From contig NZ_JAUYAW010000045.1 in the NCBI RefSeq assembly GCF_030693405.1, forward strand, positions 1-39,937: a stretch of 39,937 nt of DNA, read 5' to 3'. This DNA comes from Phenylobacterium sp. GTDB lineage: Bacteria > Pseudomonadota > Alphaproteobacteria > Caulobacterales > Caulobacteraceae. The position numbers were made by a program, and so were the translations under genes. Shown in pieces: positions 32,593-39,937 of the stretch. The notes under the pieces were generated by a model. It was not told the origin of the DNA and did no database searches. It saw only the letters and a program-made list of their open reading frames with translations. How positions within the stretch are numbered: the first letter of the stretch is position 1; each line of letters begins with the position of its first letter.

Positions 32593-33648
32593 TCACTCGC
32601 CTCCCTGGCCCGCCGCGGCGGTCATCGGTTGGGCGCCGAGGCCCAGCCTGGTCATGCTGCGGGTGATCTCCGCGGCGAAGTCGCTCCGCGCAAGATCGGC
32701 CGCCACCTGGATGGCGTCGGCGAAGTCTCGAATCTCGGCGCCGCCATGGCTCTTCACCACCACCCCATTGAGGCCAAGCAAGGGCGCCGCGGCCGGCGGG
32801 TTCAGTCTCTCGCGGAAAGCCAGCAGGGCCTTGCGGGCCAGGAGCGCGCCCAGCTTCGAGGGCAAGGATGAGGTCAGCGCCGCACGAAGCTCGCCCGAGA
32901 TGAACTTCGCGACGCCTTCGGCGGTTTTCAGCGCCACATTGCCGGTGAACCCGTCAGTGACCACCACATCCACCACGCCGCGGGTGAGATCATCGCCCTC
33001 GACGAAGCCGTAATAGTTCAAGCCCGCTGCGCCCTCGCGCAGCATGCGATGGGCCTCCCGGACTTCCTCGTGGCCCTTGATGTCCTCGGAGCCGACGTTC
33101 AGCAGGCCGATGGTCGGACGTTCGATCCCATGGGCCGCCCGGTGGAAGGCCTCCCCGAGAATGGCGAACTCGACCAGTCGGGCGGCGTCGCAGTCCACAT
33201 TGGCGCCCACATCCAGGACGGTGGTGAAGCCTCGGACGGTGGGCCAGCTGGCGGTGAGACAAGGGCGGTCAAGATCGGCGCTCATGCGCAGGATCAGCTT
33301 GGAGATGGCCATAAGCGCGCCGGTGTTGCCAGCCGAGACGGCGCCCCCGGCCTCCCCCAGCTTCACGGCCTCTACCGCGTTCCACATGCTGGAGCCCTTG
33401 CCCCGACGAAGCGCCGTAGCGGGCTTCTCGTCGCTGGCCACCACCTTGTCGGTGTGACGGACCTCGACGCGACCGGCAAGATCCGGCAGTCGGGCGAGTT
33501 CGCCTTCAATGAGGGCGGCGTCCCCATGGGCGAGGAACCGCACATCAGGACCAAGGCGCCCCACGGCCCGCGACAGGGCGGGAATCGTCACCGCCGGGCC
33601 GTGATCGCCGCCCATGGCGTCGACTGAAATGGTGAAAACCTGGCTCAC
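32593..33648 (-). CDS. plsX: phosphate acyltransferase PlsX
   Basis: Makes acyl-phosphate from acyl-ACP for glycerol-3-phosphate acylation by PlsY; peripheral membrane enzyme. The 351-residue protein shows SVDAMGGDHGP at the N-terminus, SAGNTGALMAI, and VVTDGFTGNVALKT. It starts with GTG at 33648. The C-terminal 15 residues are a Met/Gly/Gln-rich tail. It is followed by fabH with 1 base between them and preceded by the DUF177 gene 63 bases upstream. Confidence 0.96.
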   Translation of the reverse strand: MSQVFTISVDAMGGDHGPAVTIPALSRAVGRLGPDVRFLAHGDAALIEGELARLPDLAGRVEVRHTDKVVASDEKPATALRRGKGSSMWNAVEAVKLGEAGGAVSAGNTGALMAISKLILRMSADLDRPCLTASWPTVRGFTTVLDVGANVDCDAARLVEFAILGEAFHRAAHGIERPTIGLLNVGSEDIKGHEEVREAHRMLREGAAGLNYYGFVEGDDLTRGVVDVVVTDGFTGNVALKTAEGVAKFISGELRAALTSSLPSKLGALLARKALLAFRERLNPPAAAPLLGLNGVVVKSHGGAEIRDFADAIQVAADLARSDFAAEITRSMTRLGLGAQPMTAAAGQGGE

Positions 33649-33711
33649 GGCGTGATTTCAGCCCCAATTCGCCGCCCGAAGCGGGCCGCTCTGGCGGCCT
33701 CCGGCGGGCGC

Positions 33712-34236
33712 TCACCCATTATCGTCTTTCAACCGCTTAAGCACGGCGAAGGGCGAGTCGTCATCCTGCGGCGGCGCGTACTCGAAGGTTTCGCCGGGCT
33801 GGCGGGGGAAGGGATCGATCTCCACAGCCAGATGCTCGACCACATAGGCGGCCAGATCGATCACGTCGCCGTCCAGGATTTCGGGAGGATCGGGGGCCTC
33901 GGGGTCCAACTCGATCTCGACCTCCGGGTCGGGGGCGTTGGGGCTCCCGGCCGGGACCAGCCGAACCTCAAGCGGCCCTTCGACCACCTGATCGAAAATC
34001 TCCAGGGAAATGCCCGACTCCTGCTCGACCAGGGCTTTGAAGCGGCCCCCGATCTCCGCCCCGTCCAGCCACGGTCGGATCCGCGCCTCGGCCGTCAGCG
34101 ACTTGATGGCCCGCAGGCCGAGATGCTTCGCCAGGGCCGCGCGCGTGGCCTCATCAGCCTCGAGAGGGACGACCACGGGACCTCGCGAGAGGTCTGACAT
34201 CCGGAATCTATGCGACCAGATGGGAGACTCGCTCAT
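33712..34236 (-). CDS. DUF177 (YceD) family protein
   Basis: A 174-residue acidic protein with the DUF177/YceD pattern, including ILDGDVIDLAAYVVEHLAVEIDPFPR. YceD-type proteins are linked to rRNA/ribosome assembly in some bacteria (family knowledge). Its ATG overlaps the upstream CBP3-like stop as ATGA, which fixes the start. In many bacteria rpmF follows yceD; here the 63-base gap to plsX has no room for it, an arrangement also usual in alphaproteobacteria. Confidence 0.9.
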   Translation of the reverse strand: MSESPIWSHRFRMSDLSRGPVVVPLEADEATRAALAKHLGLRAIKSLTAEARIRPWLDGAEIGGRFKALVEQESGISLEIFDQVVEGPLEVRLVPAGSPNAPDPEVEIELDPEAPDPPEILDGDVIDLAAYVVEHLAVEIDPFPRQPGETFEYAPPQDDDSPFAVLKRLKDDNG

Positions 34237-34763
34237 GGCGCGGTCCAGACGACATCGCCGGCCAGGATGGCGTCCAGGGGCTGGGCGGCCAGGGCCTGCC
34301 GTTGGCGCAGCACATAGGTCACGAGCGCTTCAGGCTGGGCGTCAGCGGCCTCGGCATAGACCGTCCGGGCGATGAGGCCCGCCAGGGAGGCCTCATCCGG
34401 CAGAGCGGCCAGGGCCGCTTCATAGGATTTCACCCGGCCATAAAAGGCCTCGCCCAGCTTGCGCATCTTCTTGCCCACCGAAAGATCGCCGACCCCCATC
34501 TCCCGGAGGGCGTCATCGAGCGCCGAGACATAGGCGTCGAACAGGGCCTGGGCGACCACGCCAGCCGCGGCCCCCTGCCGCTTCAGGCGATCAAGCAGCA
34601 GCACCACATGCAGAGAGTAGAGCTCGAAGCGCCCCTCCACCGTGTCGGGGACTGCAAGCTGGCTGTAGAAGTCCGTCCGCCGGGCCTGGGCGACCAGCCC
34701 GGCATAGAGTTTCTGCCCCGCGATCTTCGCGGGCTTGGGACGAAAGAGACGCTCCAGGATCAT
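34233..34763 (-). CDS. ubiquinol-cytochrome c chaperone (CBP3/UQCC1 family)
   Basis: A 176-residue protein of the CBP3/UQCC1 family, which helps assemble cytochrome b of the bc1 complex. Conserved stretches are KLYAGLVAQARRTDFYSQLAVPDTVEGRFELYSLH, DRLKRQG, ALFDAYVSALDDALREMGVGDLSVGKKMRKLGEAFYGR (read in blocks). The ATG at 34763 with GAGG nearby starts the homology; the frame remains open far upstream across bamE but without homology. First gene of the operon to merR, divergent from bamE. Confidence 0.92.
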   Translation of the reverse strand: MILERLFRPKPAKIAGQKLYAGLVAQARRTDFYSQLAVPDTVEGRFELYSLHVVLLLDRLKRQGAAAGVVAQALFDAYVSALDDALREMGVGDLSVGKKMRKLGEAFYGRVKSYEAALAALPDEASLAGLIARTVYAEAADAQPEALVTYVLRQRQALAAQPLDAILAGDVVWTAP

Positions 34764-34868
34764 CTTGGCCTCGATTTCGCCGCCACAGGGCGTTAACGGC
34801 GGCATTGAACTAAGGCCCCGCGGGCGATAGGTCAAAGTCTTGAAATCTTGAACAGGTCCGGTTCCCTC
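34764..34868. other. divergent CBP3-like/bamE intergenic region
   Basis: A 105-base gap holding promoters for the CBP3-like operon (minus) and bamE (plus). AT-richer stretches lie at 34790-34812 and 34830-34852. No matched -35/-10 pair strong enough to call was found. Confidence 0.35.
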
Positions 34869-35354
34869 ATGTTTCGCCGTGTCGCCTTCGCCGTCTTCTC
34901 GGCCGGACTGCTCGCCACCAGCGCCTGCGCCCCCATCACCAGCTATTCCGGCTTCCAGGCCATCGACGCCAGTCCGAAGGACGTGAAGGTCGGCGAGGAC
35001 ACCAAGTCCACTGTGCGCGGCCGCCTCGGATCGCCCTCGACCACCTCGACCTTCGAGGACGACATCTGGTTCTACATCGCCCAGGTGAAGGAGCAGGTGG
35101 CCTTCCGCAAACCTCGGGTCGTCAACCGCGAGGTGGTGGCGATCCGCTTCAATGGCGACAGCGAGGTCGTAGAGGCGGTGGATCATTACACCCTCGAGGA
35201 CGGCAAGGTCGTCGCCTTCAACGACCGCGAGACCCCCACCCGCGGCCGCGAGCTGACCATCCTCGAGCAGCTGCTGGGCAATGTGGGACGCGGCGGCATG
35301 CTGCCGCGGGACGACGAATCAGTGCCGGGCAATCGTCCGGGCGACCGTCGCTAG
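34869..35354 (+). CDS. bamE: outer-membrane assembly lipoprotein BamE (SmpA/OmlA)
   Basis: Part of the BAM complex that inserts outer-membrane proteins. The 161-residue protein has a signal ending at ATSAC (Cys20) and the SmpA/OmlA domain: VGEDTKSTVRGRLGSPSTTSTFEDDIWFYI with the GSP and WFYI signatures. A longer C-terminal tail (about 125-161) follows. The ATG at 34869 is preferred over a TTG 21 bases upstream. A strong bidirectional terminator follows the stop codon. Confidence 0.94.
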   Translation: MFRRVAFAVFSAGLLATSACAPITSYSGFQAIDASPKDVKVGEDTKSTVRGRLGSPSTTSTFEDDIWFYIAQVKEQVAFRKPRVVNREVVAIRFNGDSEVVEAVDHYTLEDGKVVAFNDRETPTRGRELTILEQLLGNVGRGGMLPRDDESVPGNRPGDRR

Positions 35355-35396
35355 GACCGCAGGCCCGCCCCGCCCGCCAGGCCGCCAGACAGAAAA

Positions 35397-35424
35397 ACGC
35401 CCCGGAGATCACTCTCCGGGGCGT
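35397..35424. terminator. bidirectional terminator between bamE and hppA
   Basis: A perfect 12-bp stem ACGCCCCGGAGA/TCTCCGGGGCGT with TCAC loop, flanked by AAAA on the left and TTTC on the right. It lies 42 bases past the bamE stop and 26 bases past the convergent hppA stop, so it serves both. Confidence 0.9.
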
Positions 35425-35450
35425 TTCTCGTTCAGAGGTGACGCGGGGCG

Positions 35451-37577
35451 TTAGCCACCGACCCCATGGGCCAGGATCGCCAGCAGCAGCAGGGCCACGA
35501 TGTTGGTGATCTTGATCATCGGATTCACGGCCGGGCCGGCCGTGTCCTTGTAGGGGTCGCCGACGGTGTCGCCGGTGACGGCGGCCTTGTGAGCCTCCGA
35601 CCCCTTGCCGCCGTGGTGGCCCTCTTCGATCAGCTTCTTGGCGTTATCCCAGGCGCCACCGCCGGAGGTCATCGAGATGGCCACGAACAGGCCGGTGACG
35701 ATGACGCCCATGAGCATGGCGCCGAGGGCGGAGAAGGCGTCGGCCTTGCCGGCGATGGCCATGATCACGAAGAACAGCACCACGGGCGAGACGACCGGCA
35801 GAAGGCTCGGGACGATCATCTCGCGGATGGCCGCCTTGGTCAGGATGTCCACGGCCCGACCGTACTCCGGCTTGACCTCGCCGGTCATGATGCCGGGGTT
35901 TTCCTTGAACTGCCGACGAACCTCGACCACCACGGCCTCGGCCGCCCGGCCCACGGCAGTCATGGACATGCCGCCGAACAGGAAGGGCAGCAGCCCCCCG
36001 AACAGCAGGCCCACCACCACATAGGGGTTGGACAGGTCGAAGGCGACGGCGCCCATGCCTTCAAAGAAGGAGCCGGGCTCGGCGGTGGAGGCGAAGAACT
36101 TCAGGTCTTCGGTATAGGCGCCAAACAGCACGAGCGCGCCCAGGCCGGCCGAACCGATGGCGTAGCCCTTGGTCACGGCCTTGGTCGTGTTGCCGACCGC
36201 ATCGAGGGCGTCGGTGGAGACGCGGACGTCAGCGGGCAGGCCCGCCATCTCGGCGATGCCGCCGGCGTTGTCCGTCACCGGACCGAAGGCGTCCAGCGCG
36301 ACAATGAAGCCGGCGAGCGACAACATGGCGGTGGTGGCGATGGCGATGCCGAACAGGCCCGCCAGGCCATTGGCCACAATGATGCCGCCGATGATGACCA
36401 GGGCCGGAAGCGCCGTGGACTCCAGGCTGACAGCCAGCCCCTGGATCACGTTGGTGCCGTGGCCAGAGACGCTGGCCTTGGCCACCGACTTCACCGGGCG
36501 GAAGGCCGTGCTGGTGTAGTACTCGGTGATGACGACGATGGCCGCGGTGACCGCGAGGCCGACGACGCCGCAATAGAACAGCGACAGGCCATCAAAGCTG
36601 CGGGTCCCCAGGGTGACCATGTCAGGCACCATGCGGGTGGTGACCCACCAGATGGCGCCGACCGACAGCACGCCGGTGACGATCAGGCCGCGGTAGAGGG
36701 CGCCCATGATGTTGCGAGACTTGCCCAGGCGGACGAAGAAGGTGCCGATGATCGAGGTGATGATGCAGACGCCGCAGATGGCCAGGGGCAGCATCATCAT
36801 GGTCTCAACCAGGGGCGTGCCCCGGAAGAAGATGGCCGCCAGCACCATGGTGGCGACGGTGGTCACCGCATAGGTCTCGAACAGGTCGGCGGCCATGCCG
36901 GCGCAGTCGCCGACATTGTCGCCCACATTGTCGGCGATGGTGGCGGCGTTGCGCGGGTCATCCTCGGGAATGCCGGCCTCCACCTTGCCCACCATGTCGC
37001 CGCCCACGTCGGCGCCCTTGGTGAAGATGCCTCCGCCAAGACGGGCGAAGATGGAGATCAGCGAGGCGCCGAAGCCCAGAGCCACCAGGGAGTCGACCAC
37101 TTCACGGCTGGTCAGTGCAAAGCCCAGCGGGCCGGTCAGCACGAAGAAGTAGCCGGCCACGCCCACCAGGGCGAAACCCGCCACCAGCATGCCGGTGACC
37201 GCGCCAGAGCGGAACGCCAGAGAGAGCCCTTTCTCGAGACTTTCAGACGCGGCCTGGGCCGTGCGGACATTGGCCCGCACAGAGATCCACATGCCGGCGA
37301 AGCCCGCGGCGCCGGACAGCACCGCGCCGATCAGGAACCCGATCGCCGGCAGAACGCCCAAGAGGACGCCGACGCCGATCAGGATCACCACGCCCACCAT
37401 GGCGATGGTGGTGTACTGGCGACGCAGATAGGCCTGGGCGCCCTCCTGGATCGCGGCGGCGATCTCCTGCATGCGTGGGTTTCCAGGGGAGGCCCGCATC
37501 AGGGATGCGGACTGGACGACGCCGTACAGCACCGCCAGCAAGCCGGCGGCAATCACCAGCATAAGCTCGAGACTCAT
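35451..37577 (-). CDS. hppA: membrane-bound proton-translocating pyrophosphatase (K+-independent)
   Basis: Pumps protons across a membrane using pyrophosphate hydrolysis. The 708-residue protein has about 16 membrane segments. Catalytic stretches include [41 protein letters not shown] (read in blocks). [10 protein letters not shown] carries Lys466 and Thr469 where K+-dependent enzymes have Ala and Gly/Ala, so the K+-independent class is expected (family knowledge). A promoter candidate and 5' hairpin are upstream at 37664-37718. It is convergent with bamE. Identification is secure. Confidence 0.97.
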   Translation of the reverse strand: MSLELMLVIAAGLLAVLYGVVQSASLMRASPGNPRMQEIAAAIQEGAQAYLRRQYTTIAMVGVVILIGVGVLLGVLPAIGFLIGAVLSGAAGFAGMWISVRANVRTAQAASESLEKGLSLAFRSGAVTGMLVAGFALVGVAGYFFVLTGPLGFALTSREVVDSLVALGFGASLISIFARLGGGIFTKGADVGGDMVGKVEAGIPEDDPRNAATIADNVGDNVGDCAGMAADLFETYAVTTVATMVLAAIFFRGTPLVETMMMLPLAICGVCIITSIIGTFFVRLGKSRNIMGALYRGLIVTGVLSVGAIWWVTTRMVPDMVTLGTRSFDGLSLFYCGVVGLAVTAAIVVITEYYTSTAFRPVKSVAKASVSGHGTNVIQGLAVSLESTALPALVIIGGIIVANGLAGLFGIAIATTAMLSLAGFIVALDAFGPVTDNAGGIAEMAGLPADVRVSTDALDAVGNTTKAVTKGYAIGSAGLGALVLFGAYTEDLKFFASTAEPGSFFEGMGAVAFDLSNPYVVVGLLFGGLLPFLFGGMSMTAVGRAAEAVVVEVRRQFKENPGIMTGEVKPEYGRAVDILTKAAIREMIVPSLLPVVSPVVLFFVIMAIAGKADAFSALGAMLMGVIVTGLFVAISMTSGGGAWDNAKKLIEEGHHGGKGSEAHKAAVTGDTVGDPYKDTAGPAVNPMIKITNIVALLLLAILAHGVGG

Positions 37578-37663
37578 AGTTCAGACGCCCCTATTCAATG
37601 GCGCGACACGACGCTTCACCGCCGGGAGGCGGGAAGGACAGGCCGCAACGTTTCCTCTGGGTT

Positions 37664-37697
37664 GAGACGCCGTCATTGCGGCGCCTCTTATTTTTTT
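37664..37697 (+). terminator. hairpin plus T-run on the plus strand in the hppA leader
   Basis: GAG-A-CGCCG, loop TCATTG, CGGCG-C-CTC, followed by TTATTTTTTT. As read on the plus strand this is a textbook Rho-independent terminator, but no plus-strand gene ends here. On the minus strand it forms a leader hairpin just below the hppA promoter candidate. Confidence 0.6.
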
Positions 37698-37718
37698 ATC
37701 GCGCGGCGACTGTGCCAA
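37693..37718 (-). promoter_or_regulatory. candidate hppA promoter
   Basis: On the minus strand TTGGCAC (37712-37718), 11 bases, then GATAAAAA (37693-37700). This fits the spacing of the Caulobacter housekeeping consensus TTGaCgS-N10/14-GCtAnAwC with several matches. It would start the mRNA close to the hairpin at 37664-37687. Confidence 0.4.
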
Positions 37719-37759
37719 GGTTGCGATAGGGGCGCAACGGGTTGTGCAGAAGCGCGGAC

Positions 37760-38203
37760 TCAGCCCGGCGGAGCGCCTGGATGCTTGGGCAGTCCGCTCT
37801 GTCGTTTAGCCGTCTGGGACGTCACCGCCACGCTCTGGATGTCCTTGCCCCCGAGGCGCACGGCTTCCTTCAGCATCACGGCCTTCAACCGATCAACATC
37901 GATGGTCGTGAAGTTGGTCTTGCCGGTGAATGGGGTCCGATGCGCGGCGCGGACCAGCGCATCCCGAAAGAACGGTTCCCGTTCCCGCAGCTTCTGCACA
38001 TTGGCCATGGCGGTGAGGTTCAGGCGAACGCCGACAAAGATGTAGTTCACCACCCTGTCGCCCATGGTCACCGGCAGGGCGACCGGCGAGATATCGATAT
38101 ACTGAGCTGCGCCAGCCTTGTCGGCGGCCTTGCCTCCGGCCGCCACGGCGGGACCGGCCGCCAGCACGAAGGGGAGAAGGGCGAGCAGGCTTCGACGATG
38201 CAT
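37760..38203 (-). CDS. FliL-like secreted protein
   Basis: A 147-residue exported protein: signal MHRRSLLALLPFVLAAGPAVAA, then a domain that recalls the periplasmic part of FliL. The pattern is YIDISPVALPVTMGDRVVNYIFVGVRLNL, then EREPFFRDALVRAAHRTPFTGK and VDRLKAVMLKEAV. No membrane anchor remains after signal cleavage, unlike true FliL. No flagellar genes are near. It sits 41 bases after thiL on the same strand and 182 bases before hppA. The family assignment is by pattern and moderately sure. Confidence 0.6.
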   Translation of the reverse strand: MHRRSLLALLPFVLAAGPAVAAGGKAADKAGAAQYIDISPVALPVTMGDRVVNYIFVGVRLNLTAMANVQKLREREPFFRDALVRAAHRTPFTGKTNFTTIDVDRLKAVMLKEAVRLGGKDIQSVAVTSQTAKRQSGLPKHPGAPPG

Positions 38204-38244
38204 GGATCGAGCCTAATCCAGACAGGGTTGCCGTAGTCTTACGA

Positions 38245-39213
38245 TCAGCGGTGGGTCCAACCGGCGGCCGCGACGGTCACGGGCGCGCCGCCAAAGGTCA
38301 CGTCGACACCCGCCCCGGCCTCGACCTCTCCAATGACCGACAGGCCAAGCGCCGCCGCCGCCGCGGGCGGCGCCGTGACCACCAGTTCGTAGTCGTCGCC
38401 AAAGCTGGCCAGGCGGCCCCGCGCCAGGCCCTGGTCGGGCTGGCCCGCCAGCCACCCTGCGGCGGCGGGCGACACCGGCGCCCGCGCCAGATCCAGCCGC
38501 AGAGCGACGCCGCTTGCCGTGGCGATGTGACCAGCGTCGGCGATCAGGCCGTCAGACACATCCGCACAGGCCGAGGCCCAACGCCCCAGACTCTCCCGCA
38601 GGTCCAGCCGCGGGGTCGGCAGCCGGTAACGGCCGGCCAGATAGCCGCCGACGTCCGCCAATCGCCCTTCCACAGCGGCGAGCCCCAGGCCTCCGTCGCC
38701 GATCGGGCCGCTGACCATGACCAGATCTCCGGGTCGGGCGCCAGACCGAAGCACCGCGCGACCCTCGGGGACCCATCCCAGCAAGGTCATGCTCACGCTC
38801 AGGGGACCGGAGGTGGACACCGTGTCGCCCCCCAGCAGGGAGACGTCAAAGGCCGCCCCGTCGACCTGCAGCCCGTGGGCGAAGGCTTCGCGCGTCGCGA
38901 AGTCGGTCTCCGGCGGCCAGGCGACGGCGAGAAAATAGCCGAAGGGCTTGGCCCCCTTGGCTGCGAGATCTGACAGATTGGTCCGGAGCAGCTTGCGCGC
39001 CACAAGGTCGCGGGCCTCACCCCACGGGAAATGCACGCCTTCCACAAGGGCGTCCTTGGTGACAACCAGATCATAACCGGGCCGCGACGGGATCACCGCC
39101 GCATCGTCGAGAAGTCCCAGCGCTTCTGGCGCCCCCCGCGTCAGTGGCCGGTAGAGCCGGGCGATCTGCTCGAATTCCCCCGGCGGATGGCCGGTCTCAT
39201 CAGGTCCGGACAT
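38245..39213 (-). CDS. thiL: thiamine-monophosphate kinase
   Basis: Phosphorylates thiamine monophosphate to the active diphosphate cofactor. The 322-residue protein has the AIRS/PurM-like fold, with [29 protein letters not shown] (read in blocks), [39 protein letters not shown] and [11 protein letters not shown]. Its ATG lies inside the nusB 3' end (14-base overlap), so nusB-thiL are coupled. This is the classical ribH-nusB-thiL order. Confidence 0.95.
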   Translation of the reverse strand: MSGPDETGHPPGEFEQIARLYRPLTRGAPEALGLLDDAAVIPSRPGYDLVVTKDALVEGVHFPWGEARDLVARKLLRTNLSDLAAKGAKPFGYFLAVAWPPETDFATREAFAHGLQVDGAAFDVSLLGGDTVSTSGPLSVSMTLLGWVPEGRAVLRSGARPGDLVMVSGPIGDGGLGLAAVEGRLADVGGYLAGRYRLPTPRLDLRESLGRWASACADVSDGLIADAGHIATASGVALRLDLARAPVSPAAAGWLAGQPDQGLARGRLASFGDDYELVVTAPPAAAAALGLSVIGEVEAGAGVDVTFGGAPVTVAAAGWTHR

Positions 39214-39670
39214 CCTGGGCCACGCCGTCCAGGGCGCCGTTCACGAAGCCGGGCTCGGGTCCTTCGAAGAAGGACTTGGCCAGCTCGACATACTCATCGA
39301 TCACCACCTCGGTGGGCACGTCGGGCCGCTCGGACAGCTCATAGGCGCCCGATCGCAGTATGGCGCGCACCGTCGCGTCAAGACGTTCGAGACGCCAACC
39401 CGTGGCCAGGCGTCGGACTACGGCGCGATCCACCTGCGCCTGGTGGGTGACCACGCCGCGCAGGAGCTCGGCGAAGAAGGTCTCATCGGCGCCGGTCAAG
39501 GCGAAGCCCTCAACGTCGCGCTCGAACCTATGGTCGGAGAACTCACGGATCACCGCCTCAACGCCGGCCCCCGAGACTTCCATCTGGTAAAGCGCCTGGA
39601 CAACGGCGAGACGGGCGACAGAGCGGGCCTGGCGGGGCGGCTGCGGCGGCGTGGGCAGGTCGTCGCTCAT
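39200..39670 (-). CDS. nusB: transcription antitermination factor NusB
   Basis: Binds boxA RNA with S10 in rRNA antitermination. The 156-residue all-helical protein has [16 protein letters not shown] at the N-terminus and [34 protein letters not shown] (read in blocks) at the C-terminus, both family signatures. Its ATG overlaps the ribH stop as ATGA, and its 3' end overlaps thiL by 14 bases. Confidence 0.96.
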   Translation of the reverse strand: MSDDLPTPPQPPRQARSVARLAVVQALYQMEVSGAGVEAVIREFSDHRFERDVEGFALTGADETFFAELLRGVVTHQAQVDRAVVRRLATGWRLERLDATVRAILRSGAYELSERPDVPTEVVIDEYVELAKSFFEGPEPGFVNGALDGVAQDVRT

Positions 39671-39937
39671 TGATCATGCCCGGAAAGCCGCGCCTTCAGG
39701 CTGATCATCTCCAGACAGGCGCGCGCCGCCCCGCCGCCCTTGTCGGCCTGGCTCGCCCGGGCGCGGGCCCAGGCCTGAGCCTCTTCATCGACGGTCAGGA
39801 TGCCGTTTCCGATGCAGAGCTTGCGGCTAATCGTCAAATCCATGAGGCCGCGGGCAGACTCATTGGACACGACCTCGAAGTGGTAGGTCTCCCCGCGAAT
39901 CACGCAGCCCAGAGCCACATAGCCGTCATAGGCCACG
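39667..39937 (-). CDS. ribH: 6,7-dimethyl-8-ribityllumazine synthase, 5' part outside the window
   Basis: Makes the riboflavin precursor lumazine. The visible 3' part holds [22 protein letters not shown] with the catalytic His of the HFE motif, and [17 protein letters not shown]. The N-terminal third, including the real start codon, lies beyond the right edge; the Met near the edge is internal to the protein. It overlaps nusB by ATGA. Confidence 0.93.
   Translation of the reverse strand, partial: VAYDGYVALGCVIRGETYHFEVVSNESARGLMDLTISRKLCIGNGILTVDEEAQAWARARASQADKGGGAARACLEMISLKARLSGHDQ

Noticed and set aside
33649..33711. Missing rpmF between the DUF177 gene and plsX
   Set aside because: The absence is real, but rpmF is commonly elsewhere in alphaproteobacteria, so it is not unusual.
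35466..38045. 859-codon open frame on the plus strand opposite hppA
   Set aside because: It is the antisense shadow of a strongly conserved gene in GC-rich DNA, rich in His, Asp and Gly with no recognisable domain.

Overview
The window is a compact, GC-rich stretch of bacterial chromosome. Gene order and protein sequences point to an alphaproteobacterium of the Caulobacteraceae (Caulobacter/Phenylobacterium type). The main pointers are rplM-rpsI followed by argC; the run CBP3-like, DUF177, plsX, fabH, ihfA, merR; alaC-hom-glpX-recJ; ribH-nusB-thiL; a two-domain cold-shock protein; a class I PHA synthase; and an NDUFS4-like Complex I subunit. The genus is inferred from sequence recall, not from a search. 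No phage, plasmid, IS element, CRISPR array or rRNA was seen, and no stretch over 300 bases lacks a gene.

Layout. 1-8 kb: kdsA (LPS Kdo synthesis), cfa (cyclopropane fatty acids), then a sulfur amino-acid block: cysK-sseA-GNAT on the plus strand, a lone amino-acid-binding lipoprotein on the minus strand, and metC with a glycerate-kinase-like P-loop kinase on the plus strand. 8-11.3 kb: small minus-strand genes (DUF2188, NDUFS4-like, PaaI thioesterase, DUF192, double cold-shock protein, small lipoprotein) interspersed with tRNA-Arg(TCT), tRNA-Pro(TGG) and tRNA-Glu(TTC). 11.3-17.2 kb: a minus-strand run alaC-hom-glpX-recJ with an unknown lipoprotein upstream. 17.3-19.4 kb: phaC, with an unusual basic N-terminal extension. 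19.4-22.9 kb: a beta-lactamase-fold serine hydrolase, an exported MsrB and a hybrid histidine kinase. 23-25 kb: rplM-rpsI with a clear terminator, then argC. 25.1-26.3 kb: folE followed 10 bases later by a canonical BLUF blue-light sensor. 26.4-30 kb: a DsbA-fold isomerase, a Tat-exported PhoX-type phosphatase flanked by two copies of a double-hairpin intergenic repeat, and ctaA. 30-35.4 kb: two small membrane proteins, tRNA-Pro(GGG), the six-gene minus-strand lipid/IHF operon and divergent bamE. 35.4-39.9 kb: hppA (K+-independent H+-pyrophosphatase), a FliL-like secreted protein, and thiL, nusB and the 3' part of ribH, which overlap each other.

Most of the window is ordinary core genome. The points most worth a second look are: (1) two covarying double-hairpin repeats around phoX, one of which supplies the ctaA stop codon; (2) the histone-tail-like extension on PHA synthase; (3) the folE-BLUF gene pair; (4) an EcfG-type promoter candidate before glsB; (5) a hairpin at the predicted 5' end of the hppA mRNA that also reads as a terminator on the opposite strand; and (6) an operator-like palindrome before the isomerase gene. 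No complete new multi-gene system was recognised.
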